A stretch of DNA of 10,734 nucleotides from JAOABV01 sp964473505 (GCA_964473505.1 CAYYPG010000073.1:1-10734); one strand, 5' to 3'. Positions 1 to 6,471 are shown, counted from the stretch's first letter. Numbers and translations are program-made. Notes: generated by a model from the sequence alone, not told the origin.

Positions 1-197
1 TAAAGGCTTTTAAGACAAGAAAAGAGTGTTTTAATTTAATTTATGCACATCCACGCTAGCCCTAATACAGTTCCCTGAACGATTACTTTTTAATAAATTT
101 AATGATTTCATATAGTTAGAAGAATCCATGCTGATAATACTATTACGACTTTTTAGTATTTTTCGATAATTCAGTTTTGATGGAGGTAAAAAGTAAA

Positions 198-1202
198 TTA
201 GGCGGCTTGAACTTGATGGCCTAAGGCGCCAGCCATAGTTATGGCTTTGACTGGACAGACTTTAAAACATTCACCGCAACCAATACATTTAGCAGTGAGT
301 ATTCTATGTCGTTCACCTGATTTACCTTCTATGGCTTTGAATTGACACACTTTAACACATTCACCGCAACCATTACAAATAGAGGAGATGATGGCATAAG
401 GTCTTGCTTTGGCTCGGTCAATATAAGATTTAGTGGGACAGCGGTGAACGCAAATACCGCAATCAGTGCATTGGGAAAAGTCCATTACTGGTAAGTTCTT
501 CTCCATTTTTAATGCTCCGTAAGGACATGCTCTAATACAGATATTGCAAGCAAAACAACCGACAGTGCAAACATCTTTTACTGCTTTTCCTCTGTCTTGG
601 GATACACACGCGAGATAGACGAGTTTAGTTCGGGGAATTAGTCGTAAGGTATGTTTGGGACATTCTTTGACACAAATTCCGCAACCCGTGCATTTCTTTT
701 CATTGATTAGGGGCAGACGATTTTTGCTCATTTTAATTGCGCCAAATGGACAGACTAAAGCACAATGTCCTAAACCGACACAGCCAAAGACACAGCTCTT
801 ATTACCGCCATGTAGAATATATGCCTGGCGACAGTCAGTGCCACCGTCATAAATAAATCGTTCACGACATTCTGTTTTGCCACCCCGACAAATTAAGGCT
901 GCAATTTTGGGTTCTTCATATTGAACTTCTTTACCCATTATTTTAGCCAGTTTCTCCGCAACTTCTTTACCGCCAGGAAGACAACGATTTAGCGGTGCAT
1001 TTTCTTTGATAATTTTATCAGCATAGACTGCACAACCAGGATAACCACAAGCACCACAATTAGAACCAGGTAAGGCGGATATTACTTTGTTTTCCAAATC
1101 GGAAGACTCGATAGCAAGTTTTTTGAAGATTATGGCTAAGCCCACACCTAAAACCAAACCTAATCCACCTAAGACAAATATTGATTTAATTAGAACCGGC
1201 AT
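198..1202 (-). CDS. rnfB: RnfB, Fe-S subunit of the Rnf complex (long form)
   Basis: Electron-transferring subunit of the ion-translocating ferredoxin:NAD oxidoreductase, membrane-anchored and cytoplasmic. The 334-residue product starts with one hydrophobic segment (about 4-26). The RnfB/RsxB Fe-S domain follows (C49, C52, C57, C74, core CGACGYPGC). Six ferredoxin-type sites come next: C137/141/147/151 in the CxxxC...GxGxC form typical of RnfB, C171/174/177/181, C216/219/222/226, C245/248/251/255, C276/279/282/286 and C306/309/312/316. That makes seven probable [4Fe-4S] clusters. This is much longer than the roughly 190-residue gammaproteobacterial RsxB and nearer the clostridial-type protein. 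It is the last gene of the rnf run. The ATG lies 4 nt after the final stop of an eroded gene. No Shine-Dalgarno sequence is visible; the upstream bases are AT-rich. Identity is secure; exact cluster number is inferred from cysteine spacing. Confidence 0.96.
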   Translation of the reverse strand: MPVLIKSIFVLGGLGLVLGVGLAIIFKKLAIESSDLENKVISALPGSNCGACGYPGCAVYADKIIKENAPLNRCLPGGKEVAEKLAKIMGKEVQYEEPKIAALICRGGKTECRERFIYDGGTDCRQAYILHGGNKSCVFGCVGLGHCALVCPFGAIKMSKNRLPLINEKKCTGCGICVKECPKHTLRLIPRTKLVYLACVSQDRGKAVKDVCTVGCFACNICIRACPYGALKMEKNLPVMDFSQCTDCGICVHRCPTKSYIDRAKARPYAIISSICNGCGECVKVCQFKAIEGKSGERHRILTAKCIGCGECFKVCPVKAITMAGALGHQVQAA

Positions 1203-1206
1203 ATGC

Positions 1207-1576
1207 TTATATTTTTATCAAATCGTATACCTTGTAATCGACAAAAGGACGAATGATTAGAGTTAAGAGACCGGGTATACAAACGGAAAGATAAAAGACA
1301 CATATTCCAATTCCTGTTCATAAGGACAAGTGCCAAATAATGAAAAGATAATATTGATAATAGTTGAAGCAATAACTTTGAGTGATGAAAAATTGGTGCC
1401 AAATTATATAGAGATATAATCAAATGTTTGAGAAAATTGAAAACATGCCCTTTTATGGGTAAAATAAATACGCCGACACGAGAAATTGTCAATGCTTGTG
1501 GAAATTTATTAAAGTTAAGCATATCTTTTTTCTTTCTGTAAGGTTCCATCAAACTGTTTTTGTCCCAGACACTCAT
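1207..1576 (-). pseudogene. Eroded CDP-alcohol phosphatidyltransferase-like (PgsA-like) gene
   Basis: The gap between rnfA and rnfB reads as a broken gene. A frame opens with ATG at 1576, in an ATGA overlap with the rnfA stop. Inside it is FPQALTISRV, which resembles the N-terminus of PgsA-type enzymes (IPxLLTLxRV). After a frameshift, another frame gives SLKVIAS...LEYVSFIFPFVYPV. A third gives LTLIIRPFVDYK and stops at 1207, 4 nt before the rnfB ATG. These pieces resemble the PgsA C-terminal pattern (KxKTxxQ, then YxxxxxxxxxxVLTL, then Y). The catalytic DGxxAR region is absent. Total length is about 123 codons against roughly 180-200 for the family. Operon-type spacing at both ends suggests a once-functional gene that lost its centre. 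The similarity is from memory of the family and rests on short stretches. The 128-residue continuous frame from 1576 into rnfB is unlikely to be a real protein. Confidence 0.45.
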
Positions 1577-2163
1577 AATGATAATCCAAATAATCCAATA
1601 AATCCTAAAAAAGCTAAGGCAACTAATGACGCAGCGATAAATGCGACCGGATATCCTTTTAATGAGCGAGAAATGGGTGCATATTCTAATCGTTCACGGA
1701 TGGCGGAGAATAGGATAATGACTAATGCAAATCCTAAAGCACTACCGATAGCAAAAATTGTAGACAGGAACAATGAATATTCATAATCAATAACTAAAAA
1801 AGTTACTGCCAGAATTGCACAATTCGTTGTAATCAAAGGTAAATAAATGCCCATACCAACATATAATGCTTTGAAGTTCTTTTTTAAGAACATTTCCACA
1901 AATTGAACCAATGTGGCAATAACTAAAATAAAAGTTGCGGTGCGCAAGAAGATTAAATCCAGTGGCAGTAATAAAAAATGGTAGATTATCCATGTAGCCC
2001 AGGTGGCGATAAGCATTACAAAGAGAACTGCAAAACTCATTCCGAAAGCCGTGGTTAAGGAGGTTGAAACACCGAAAAAAGGACAAAGTCCGATATAGCG
2101 CATTAATAAGATATTATTAACGATAAATGCTGCAATAAAGATTAGTAGAGGATTAGTAATCAT
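1573..2163 (-). CDS. rnfA: RnfA, integral membrane subunit of the Rnf complex
   Basis: Membrane subunit that pairs with RnfE to form the ion/electron path of Rnf. The 196-residue product matches RnfA/RsxA end to end: an N-terminal segment with IVNNILLMRYIGLCPFFGVS (the conserved VNN...GLCPFxGVS), a middle PLITTNCAILAV motif with the cysteine that helps hold a membrane [2Fe-2S] site in this family, and SAIRERL before the last helices. About six transmembrane segments are apparent. Length is normal for the family (about 190-200). The ATG has no Shine-Dalgarno sequence; it is preceded by the 12-bp palindrome TGTTAATTAACA (2164-2175). The 3' end overlaps the start of an eroded gene by ATGA. The 280-nt gap from rnfE holds an RnfA-like vestige. 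Confidence 0.96.
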   Translation of the reverse strand: MITNPLLIFIAAFIVNNILLMRYIGLCPFFGVSTSLTTAFGMSFAVLFVMLIATWATWIIYHFLLLPLDLIFLRTATFILVIATLVQFVEMFLKKNFKALYVGMGIYLPLITTNCAILAVTFLVIDYEYSLFLSTIFAIGSALGFALVIILFSAIRERLEYAPISRSLKGYPVAFIAASLVALAFLGFIGLFGLSL

Positions 2164-2291
2164 TGTTAATTAACAGATTTTTGTTTTAACCATATATTTA
2201 TATATTTTTTACTAATCAATTGTCTTTTAAGTAATAGTAATCATTGAAAAAAGTAAATCAATTCCGGGTCGCATCGAGTAAGTCATATTGA

Positions 2292-2345
2292 TTGAATTTA
2301 CAGCCAGGTAAAGAAAAAAACAGAGCAAATATTCGGTAAATTCAA
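2292..2345. repeat. Inverted repeat in the rnfE-rnfA gap
   Basis: TTGAATTTAC (2292-2301) and GTAAATTCAA (2336-2345) are perfect reverse complements with a 34-base loop. The right arm overlaps the rnfA-like vestige. No T-run follows on either strand, so it is not a standard intrinsic terminator. It could be an RNA processing or stability hairpin, or a chance pairing in AT-rich DNA. Otherwise I see nothing named in 2164-2297 apart from the 12-bp palindrome next to the rnfA start. Confidence 0.3.
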
Positions 2346-2441
2346 TTCATTTAATTGTAAATATAATTTTCGCCGAGTTCTCAATAAGCCATTATTAACC
2401 ACGAAGATAGCGAAGAAAATCAGTAAAGTGTTAGGACTCAT
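2298..2441 (-). pseudogene. Vestigial second rnfA 5' end
   Basis: A 47-codon frame starts 2 nt after the rnfE stop and reads SPNTLLIFFAIFVVNNGLLR. Aligned with the start of intact RnfA (TNPLLIFIAAFIVNNILLM), about 13 of 22 residues are identical, including the conserved VNN. The DNA is only about 63 percent identical, with many differences in third positions. After this stretch the similarity stops: the GLCPFFGVS loop is missing and the frame ends in low-value sequence. Another frame downstream (LAVNSINMTYS...) faintly recalls the middle of RnfA but cannot be claimed. The position is where rnfA would normally start in an rnfE-rnfA operon, so this looks like the remnant of an older or duplicated rnfA. 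A short expressed peptide is possible but less likely. Confidence 0.5.
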
Positions 2442-2443
2442 TT

Positions 2444-3067
2444 TTAATCGACCGCTTCCGGTTTAATTATATACTTATTAATTAATGCTTTTAAGATACC
2501 GATTAAAAGAAATCCGCCAGGTGGAAAAATCATAAAGAGCATTGGTTGAGAGATGAGAAATTTAGGACCAATTAAAAGACCAAAGATTGAACCTTTACTA
2601 AAATATTCACGAATTATGCCCATAATCACAATCACTAAGGTGAAACCAATTGATTTGCCTAATCCATCAAGAAAGGAATCAAAAACTGAGTGACGATAAG
2701 CAAATGCTTCAGCCCGTCCTAAAATGATGCAATTGACAACGATTAAAGGAACAAATACTCCAAGTACGCGATAAAGCCCTCCAGCATACGCTTGCATCAC
2801 ATAGTCAACGATAGTAACAAAGGTCGAGATGATAATAATGAAAATGGGAATGCGAATCGAATCCGGAACAAACTTCCGAATTGCGGAGATGACAATATTG
2901 GAACACAGTAAGACAAATGATGCGGCTATGCCCATACCCAAAGCGTCATTTGCAGTAATCGATGTGGCTAAGGTTGGGCACAACCCAATCATAATCACTA
3001 AAATTGGATTCTCAATGACTATACCATCAGTTAAGTATTTTAGGCGATTAACTTTTTGCTTCATCAT
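2444..3067 (-). CDS. rnfE: RnfE, integral membrane subunit of the Rnf complex
   Basis: Partner of RnfA in the membrane core of Rnf. The 207-residue product has the RnfE hallmarks: GIVIENPILVIMIGLCPTLA near the N-terminus, a VPLIVVNCIILGRAEAFA motif with the membrane-cluster cysteine around the middle, and a proline/glycine-rich PPGGFLLIG segment in the last helix. About six membrane segments are seen and length is typical. Two ATGs are adjacent (3067 and 3064). A TAAAAT box (3071-3076) sits exactly at -12 to -7 of the second ATG, as it does for rnfC, so start at 3064 on a leaderless RNA is possible. No Shine-Dalgarno sequence is present. It is separated from its usual upstream partner rnfG by the four-gene exported module. 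Confidence 0.95.
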   Translation of the reverse strand: MMKQKVNRLKYLTDGIVIENPILVIMIGLCPTLATSITANDALGMGIAASFVLLCSNIVISAIRKFVPDSIRIPIFIIIISTFVTIVDYVMQAYAGGLYRVLGVFVPLIVVNCIILGRAEAFAYRHSVFDSFLDGLGKSIGFTLVIVIMGIIREYFSKGSIFGLLIGPKFLISQPMLFMIFPPGGFLLIGILKALINKYIIKPEAVD

Positions 3068-3162
3068 ATAATTTTAACTAATTTCCGAAAAACAGTTTGG
3101 TGATTAATACTGAAATAAAGAGAACAAGCGATGGATTCTAAATTCAGCATTTTTTATTTTCT

Positions 3163-3915
3163 TTAGTCAATTTTAATGAACTTTTGTAAAAGAACATTGT
3201 TCTCACGGAATAATCCCACAAAATATATTCCCGGACTTAAGGTTTTAAGGTCAATGGTAAATCGTGAATTTGTTGGGATCGGTATTCGGGGTAATACTAA
3301 TTTTCCCAAAGTATTGTAAATCTCAATGTATCCTTTGAATTGTTTATCGTTGGTCTCTAATGACAGATTAGTTTTAACAATCGTCGGAATTAAAATCTTT
3401 AGTTTTGATTGGTTGATAACTTCATTCTCAATGATGCCGACCGGAATAACCTGGATATCAATTGGTGTTGCTTCTTTACTTTTTGCACCGTTATCTCCAT
3501 AATATAATTTAGCCCGAAATCTGCGAGTACCTGCAGTGCTGGGTGCACGAAGTATCCATAAAAATTCTACGCTATCTGGTAAGTTTGATTTTTCGTTATA
3601 ATTATAGGGCGTAGTATTTCCATTCGGGTCTTGACGGATTATCCAACCATCAGCTGAAGGATAGCTACCGATGCCGTTAACTAACATAATTCCGGCTAAA
3701 CGATTTGTCGTTGGTCCTAATTTTAAGATCACACTGATGTGTATCTCCTGATTGACATTTGCGGTTAAAGGAATGTTGGGATTAAAACAAATTGTCGCCC
3801 GACCGCCGGTTGGATGATTACTGCATGAACCAATAGTTAAGTTTCCATCACCAACAGCGTATGCGAATACATCGGCAGTGATTAACAATAGACTAAAGAT
3901 TAGAAATGTTTTCAT
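3163..3915 (-). CDS. Secreted protein with reeler/choice-of-anchor-like domain and T9SS sorting-like C-terminus
   Basis: This is a 250-residue exported protein. Residues 1-18 form a signal peptide ending ADVFA. Residues about 19-157 resemble the choice-of-anchor V/reeler-like beta-sandwich: an early Cys/His cluster (C31, H34, C43), a LAGIMLVNG strand, GWIIRQDPNGNTTPYNY and EFLWILRAPSTAG. The C-terminal 75 or so residues fit the type A T9SS sorting domain: IEIYNTLGKLVLPRIPIP, FTIDLKTLSPGIYFVGLF and a closing KFIKID. It is therefore predicted to be moved across the outer membrane and anchored or released at the surface. It starts 10 nt after the previous gene and is the last of the inserted module. 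No Shine-Dalgarno sequence is visible. Its biochemical function is unknown. Domain calls are by pattern; the sorting domain is the firmer one. Confidence 0.75.
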   Translation of the reverse strand: MKTFLIFSLLLITADVFAYAVGDGNLTIGSCSNHPTGGRATICFNPNIPLTANVNQEIHISVILKLGPTTNRLAGIMLVNGIGSYPSADGWIIRQDPNGNTTPYNYNEKSNLPDSVEFLWILRAPSTAGTRRFRAKLYYGDNGAKSKEATPIDIQVIPVGIIENEVINQSKLKILIPTIVKTNLSLETNDKQFKGYIEIYNTLGKLVLPRIPIPTNSRFTIDLKTLSPGIYFVGLFRENNVLLQKFIKID

Positions 3916-3925
3916 AATTTTGATA

Positions 3926-4537
3926 CTATAATGATTTCAATAATAATGAACATTGAATGACAAATTCTTGGGAGTATCTTATAACACTGTCGAGTTGAAT
4001 AATAATATCAGAGATTTTTTTCTTATGCACAGGATCTTTTTCAGACTGACGTATGGTTTTAAGATTAGAGCGTAATGAATATAATTTACCTAATTCGTCA
4101 AGCAGTTTGGTGGTAGTTTCTTTTAGATTAAGATTTATTGTCTTAAAATCGCTCGGCGTACTATTTTTTACTTCAATCTGGGCTATAGTTTGTGAGGTTT
4201 TGATGTCGCAAACCCGTTTGACATTTATTGAGGTTTTAGGCATAGCAGTTAATTTTACGGTTAAAGACTTTTCGTAGTCCGTGGCACTTTTCTTTTGCCA
4301 ATCAGTTTGGCTTACAATTATGCCATTGTCAACCGATATTTCCGAAGCGGTAATCGCTAAAGGACAAGGGATGTGTTGGTTACGAACCGAGATCGTCACT
4401 TTAACTTCTTCGCCAACCAAACCAGAACTTTTCTCGGGAGTTATTTTAATTGTGCAGGCTTCAGTAATAACAATTAAACTAATTAATAACCCGCACGCCA
4501 GGCAAATTGAAAATCCTAAATTTTTAAATGGTTTCAT
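3926..4537 (-). CDS. Exported Ig-like protein with C-terminal helical region, function unknown
   Basis: This is a 203-residue protein. A hydrophobic N-terminus (about 8-25) leads to TEAC, with C28 at the probable cleavage point. It may be a lipoprotein, although E26 is a poor lipobox residue. Residues about 28-128 alternate hydrophobic and polar residues like a bacterial Ig/cohesin-type beta-sandwich: SSGLVGEEVKVTISVRNQ, then HIPC (55-58), then a KSLTVKLTA strand and C110. Cysteines C28, C58 and C110 could pair in the periplasm or bind a metal with H55. Residues about 138-195 are predicted helical, possibly coiled coil. It has the best ribosome binding site in the window. It follows the barrel gene after a 412-nt gap and precedes the T9SS-type protein by 10 nt. 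I do not recognise a named family. Confidence 0.7.
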   Translation of the reverse strand: MKPFKNLGFSICLACGLLISLIVITEACTIKITPEKSSGLVGEEVKVTISVRNQHIPCPLAITASEISVDNGIIVSQTDWQKKSATDYEKSLTVKLTAMPKTSINVKRVCDIKTSQTIAQIEVKNSTPSDFKTINLNLKETTTKLLDELGKLYSLRSNLKTIRQSEKDPVHKKKISDIIIQLDSVIRYSQEFVIQCSLLLKSL

Positions 4538-4539
4538 TT

Positions 4540-4635
4540 TTATTCCTCCGGTTCATTTTCCTTGGTTATCTTAAATTTTGAAAGAGGATTTTGAAAATTG
4601 TTTGGACAAGATAACAAAATTGTCGCTACTTTCAT
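4540..4635 (-). other. Short leader-like ORF, 31 codons
   Basis: An ATG-started frame (begins MKVATILLSC, ends KENEPEE) stops 2 nt before the ATG of the Ig-like gene and contains that gene's Shine-Dalgarno site. It has no good ribosome binding site of its own and begins inside copy 1 of a degenerate repeat. It could be a leader peptide, the tail of an eroded gene, or chance. Confidence 0.22.
4544..4549 (-). promoter_or_regulatory. Strong Shine-Dalgarno site for the Ig-like gene
   Basis: GGAGGA lies 6 nt upstream of the ATG at 4537. It stands out because the rnfB, rnfA, rnfE, rnfG and rnfC starts show no such site. It also falls inside the last codons of a short upstream frame (4540-4635), which would permit translational coupling. 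Confidence 0.75.
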
Positions 4636-4814
4636 CTTTTTCTTTACAGTTCTTTTTATCAGATACTGTTGGAAATACATAATATGTTTATATCAAAATT
4701 GATAGAGAAGTCAGCGAACTATTCGCATAAGATAGCAGTATTGTTGATAGTTCGGAGATTTTTTTTCTCCATCTTTAAGTTTCTTTTTAGCAGATATTAT
4801 TTAATAATACATAA
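4606..4814. repeat. Degenerate tandem direct repeat between the barrel and Ig-like genes
   Basis: Copy 1 is about 4606-4682 and copy 2 about 4727-4814. Shared blocks are AAGATA(A/G)CA..ATTGT at 4608 and 4729, a CATCTTT block, TTCTTTTTA.CAGATA near 4651 and 4781, and AATACATAA at 4674 and 4806. The offset drifts from 121 to 132 because copy 2 has extra bases. Identity is moderate. Read on the minus strand, both copies give lysine-rich frames beginning (I/V)S(A/D)KK. The rest of the 4538-4949 gap holds a 60-codon minus-strand frame (4787-4969) that overlaps the end of the barrel gene and that I do not recognise. The gap looks like eroded coding DNA. Confidence 0.4.
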
Positions 4815-4949
4815 ATTGGTAAGAAAGAATTACTATACCAACCGACAAAGTAATTAGCAATAACGAAATCGGCTGAATTTATGATTGCGACATTCTTTTG
4901 CCAATACTGAGCATAATTTAGTTTTACGGGTTTTTTACTCGGATATTGA

Positions 4950-6152
4950 CTATATAACATAGCGCACATCTAAATAGGTTTGAAAGATTGGCTTTGTATA
5001 TAACAAATCAACAACCGTGCCAAAGAGAAAAATTTGGGTCCGGGGAAATTGTCTAATTATTACTCCGAGGTCCAATTCATTATTTTGGTTTAGATATTCG
5101 CTATCAAATCGTTGGTAATAACTGATTTGGAAATTTATTGGTTGCGCAGGAAATATTGTGGTTTGAATAAAGCCAACTTTACGGTCAAGTGGTCCATAAC
5201 GCATTCGTTCACCAAGACCGGCCATGCCTAAAAGCACTCCTTTATTACTTAATAAACTACCCAGTTTTGTTCTTAATAGATTATGCCGATAATCTAAATA
5301 ACTAATTGTCGTATAATAAATCCGGGAATTTTCCAGTTCATAGCGAGGCGTTAGTTCACTAATTAATGATAAGTTTTTTAGAATCCGTAGATTTATTAAT
5401 CCCGTAATTATGTATTCGTTGAATGTTTTAAGTCGGGCGAATTGCCGGGCAAATGTGATCTGAAACCGACGAGCATCAAAACTAATTGTAAATAAACTGT
5501 TTTCTCCATAATTTGCTTTACAAAGTTGTCGGAAACATAGTCTATCTTCGAGCAACACTTCTTTTTGACAGAAAAAACCATTCTGGCCAATATCGGTTGC
5601 CACCGTGCCGAAAAATATTTTGCCGGTGTATTTGTCCCAGATTCGATTTATCATAATTCCATCCATTCGAATGTCGAAAATATAACCCAATCCGTTTTTA
5701 TATTGTAGACGACCTAATTTGACCTGCCATTTCTCGGTTAAAAAATCAGCAAAACCTTGCCAAATCCCCCAAACAATTTTGGACCTGGCAACTTGAAGGG
5801 GGCAATTGATGGAGTTTAGCGGACGGTATTTAACAATTAAATTTAATAAAAATGACGCATTAAACGGAGTATTATATGTTATTGCCGAGTTTATTTTAGG
5901 GAAATAATAATGTTTTGCCGCATCGGATGTTACGAAATAGTATGAATTGGCAAGCTCAACTCCCCAAGCAAAATTATTTTTGATGGGCCTTAAATTTCCT
6001 AAGAGTTCTGAAAAGCATTGGCAGGTAGCAAAAACTGAAGTACAAATTATTAGAAGAATAAAAAATAACCGAACTAATTTTTGCCGCAGACAAGATAATA
6101 AAATTATATTTATCATTAAACTAAATTTTGAATTTCGATCTTGTTTACGCAC
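4950..6152 (-). CDS. Predicted outer-membrane beta-barrel protein
   Basis: This is a 400-residue exported protein. A hydrophobic signal core (about 28-41) is followed by VFA and a probable cleavage near residue 42. The body has many short amphipathic strands ending in aromatic residues with polar turns, for example WQVKLGRLQYKNGLGYIFD, FTISFDARRFQITFARQF, FQISYYQRFDSEYLN and a last strand TYLDVRYVI. This is the look of a porin-like outer-membrane barrel. The frame starts at a GTG 6 nt after the ferredoxin stop, giving an unusually long 27-residue N-region before the signal core. The ATG at codon 13 (6116) is an alternative start. Close spacing implies co-transcription with the ferredoxin gene. 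No named family is recognised, and no catalytic motif is seen. Confidence 0.72.
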   Translation of the reverse strand: MRKQDRNSKFSLMINIILLSCLRQKLVRLFFILLIICTSVFATCQCFSELLGNLRPIKNNFAWGVELANSYYFVTSDAAKHYYFPKINSAITYNTPFNASFLLNLIVKYRPLNSINCPLQVARSKIVWGIWQGFADFLTEKWQVKLGRLQYKNGLGYIFDIRMDGIMINRIWDKYTGKIFFGTVATDIGQNGFFCQKEVLLEDRLCFRQLCKANYGENSLFTISFDARRFQITFARQFARLKTFNEYIITGLINLRILKNLSLISELTPRYELENSRIYYTTISYLDYRHNLLRTKLGSLLSNKGVLLGMAGLGERMRYGPLDRKVGFIQTTIFPAQPINFQISYYQRFDSEYLNQNNELDLGVIIRQFPRTQIFLFGTVVDLLYTKPIFQTYLDVRYVI

Positions 6153-6158
6153 TAACTT

Positions 6159-6434
6159 CTAATAAGTTGTATCTTTGATTGCTTGATACCGACAAACTCG
6201 TTTACACACACCACATGATGTGCAAATACTGGTATCAATCTTTGCTTTCCAAGTTACAGTATCTAATTTAATCGCATTAAATCGACACGAATCTACACAG
6301 GCAGCACAACCAATGCATTTCAAGGTGTCAACAAAATAGTAGGTTTTCGGCTGAGGCTTTTCGTTTTTCTTAGTACATAATAAGACCGAGCATAATGCTA
6401 ATAATAGCAGCAAAAACAGAAAGAATTTTCGCAT
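6159..6434 (-). CDS. Exported/membrane-anchored 2[4Fe-4S] ferredoxin-like protein
   Basis: This is a 91-residue electron carrier. MRK is followed by a very hydrophobic stretch (4-19), then C20 and a lysine-rich linker. Two classical cluster sites follow: C40/43/46/50 (CIGCAACVDSC) and C71/74/77/81 (CTSCGVCKRVC), each followed by the RFNAI or RYQAI turn. C20 sits like a lipoprotein cysteine, but VLLC lacks the usual small residue before it, so an uncleaved anchor is equally likely. There is no twin-arginine motif, which is odd for an exported Fe-S protein. It is the first gene of the inserted module, has its own promoter (6472-6500) and an AAGGA site about 10 nt before the ATG. The barrel gene begins 6 nt downstream. 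Ferredoxin identity is secure. Export rests on the N-terminus. Confidence 0.85.
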   Translation of the reverse strand: MRKFFLFLLLLLALCSVLLCTKKNEKPQPKTYYFVDTLKCIGCAACVDSCRFNAIKLDTVTWKAKIDTSICTSCGVCKRVCRYQAIKDTTY

Positions 6435-6471
6435 TTTATATTTTTCCTTACGTTACATTTTATGAAAAAGA

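Noticed and set aside
1..197. tRNA or terminator downstream of rnfB
   Set aside because: No cloverleaf or T-arm sequence. AATACT/AGTATT can pair but is not followed by a T-run. A 32-codon minus-strand frame here has no recognisable features.
655..852. Plus-strand open frame opposite rnfB
   Set aside because: It is antisense to the cysteine-rich rnfB coding region and has no recognisable domain; the bias comes from the Cys codons on the other strand.
2164..2175. GTTAATTAA next to the rnfA and rnfG starts as a leaderless -10 box
   Set aside because: The bases at -12 to -7 do not fit TANNNT in either gene; shared AT-rich sequence is the simpler reading.
4669..4857. 62-codon plus-strand frame in the 4538-4949 gap
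   Set aside because: Low-complexity hydrophobic/basic translation, no ribosome binding site, opposite to all neighbours; explained by AT-rich repeat DNA.
4865..4876. AAATCGGCTGAA shared, inverted, with the repeat after rnfC (8922-8933)
   Set aside because: A single 12-base match is not far from chance at this base composition, and the flanks do not align.
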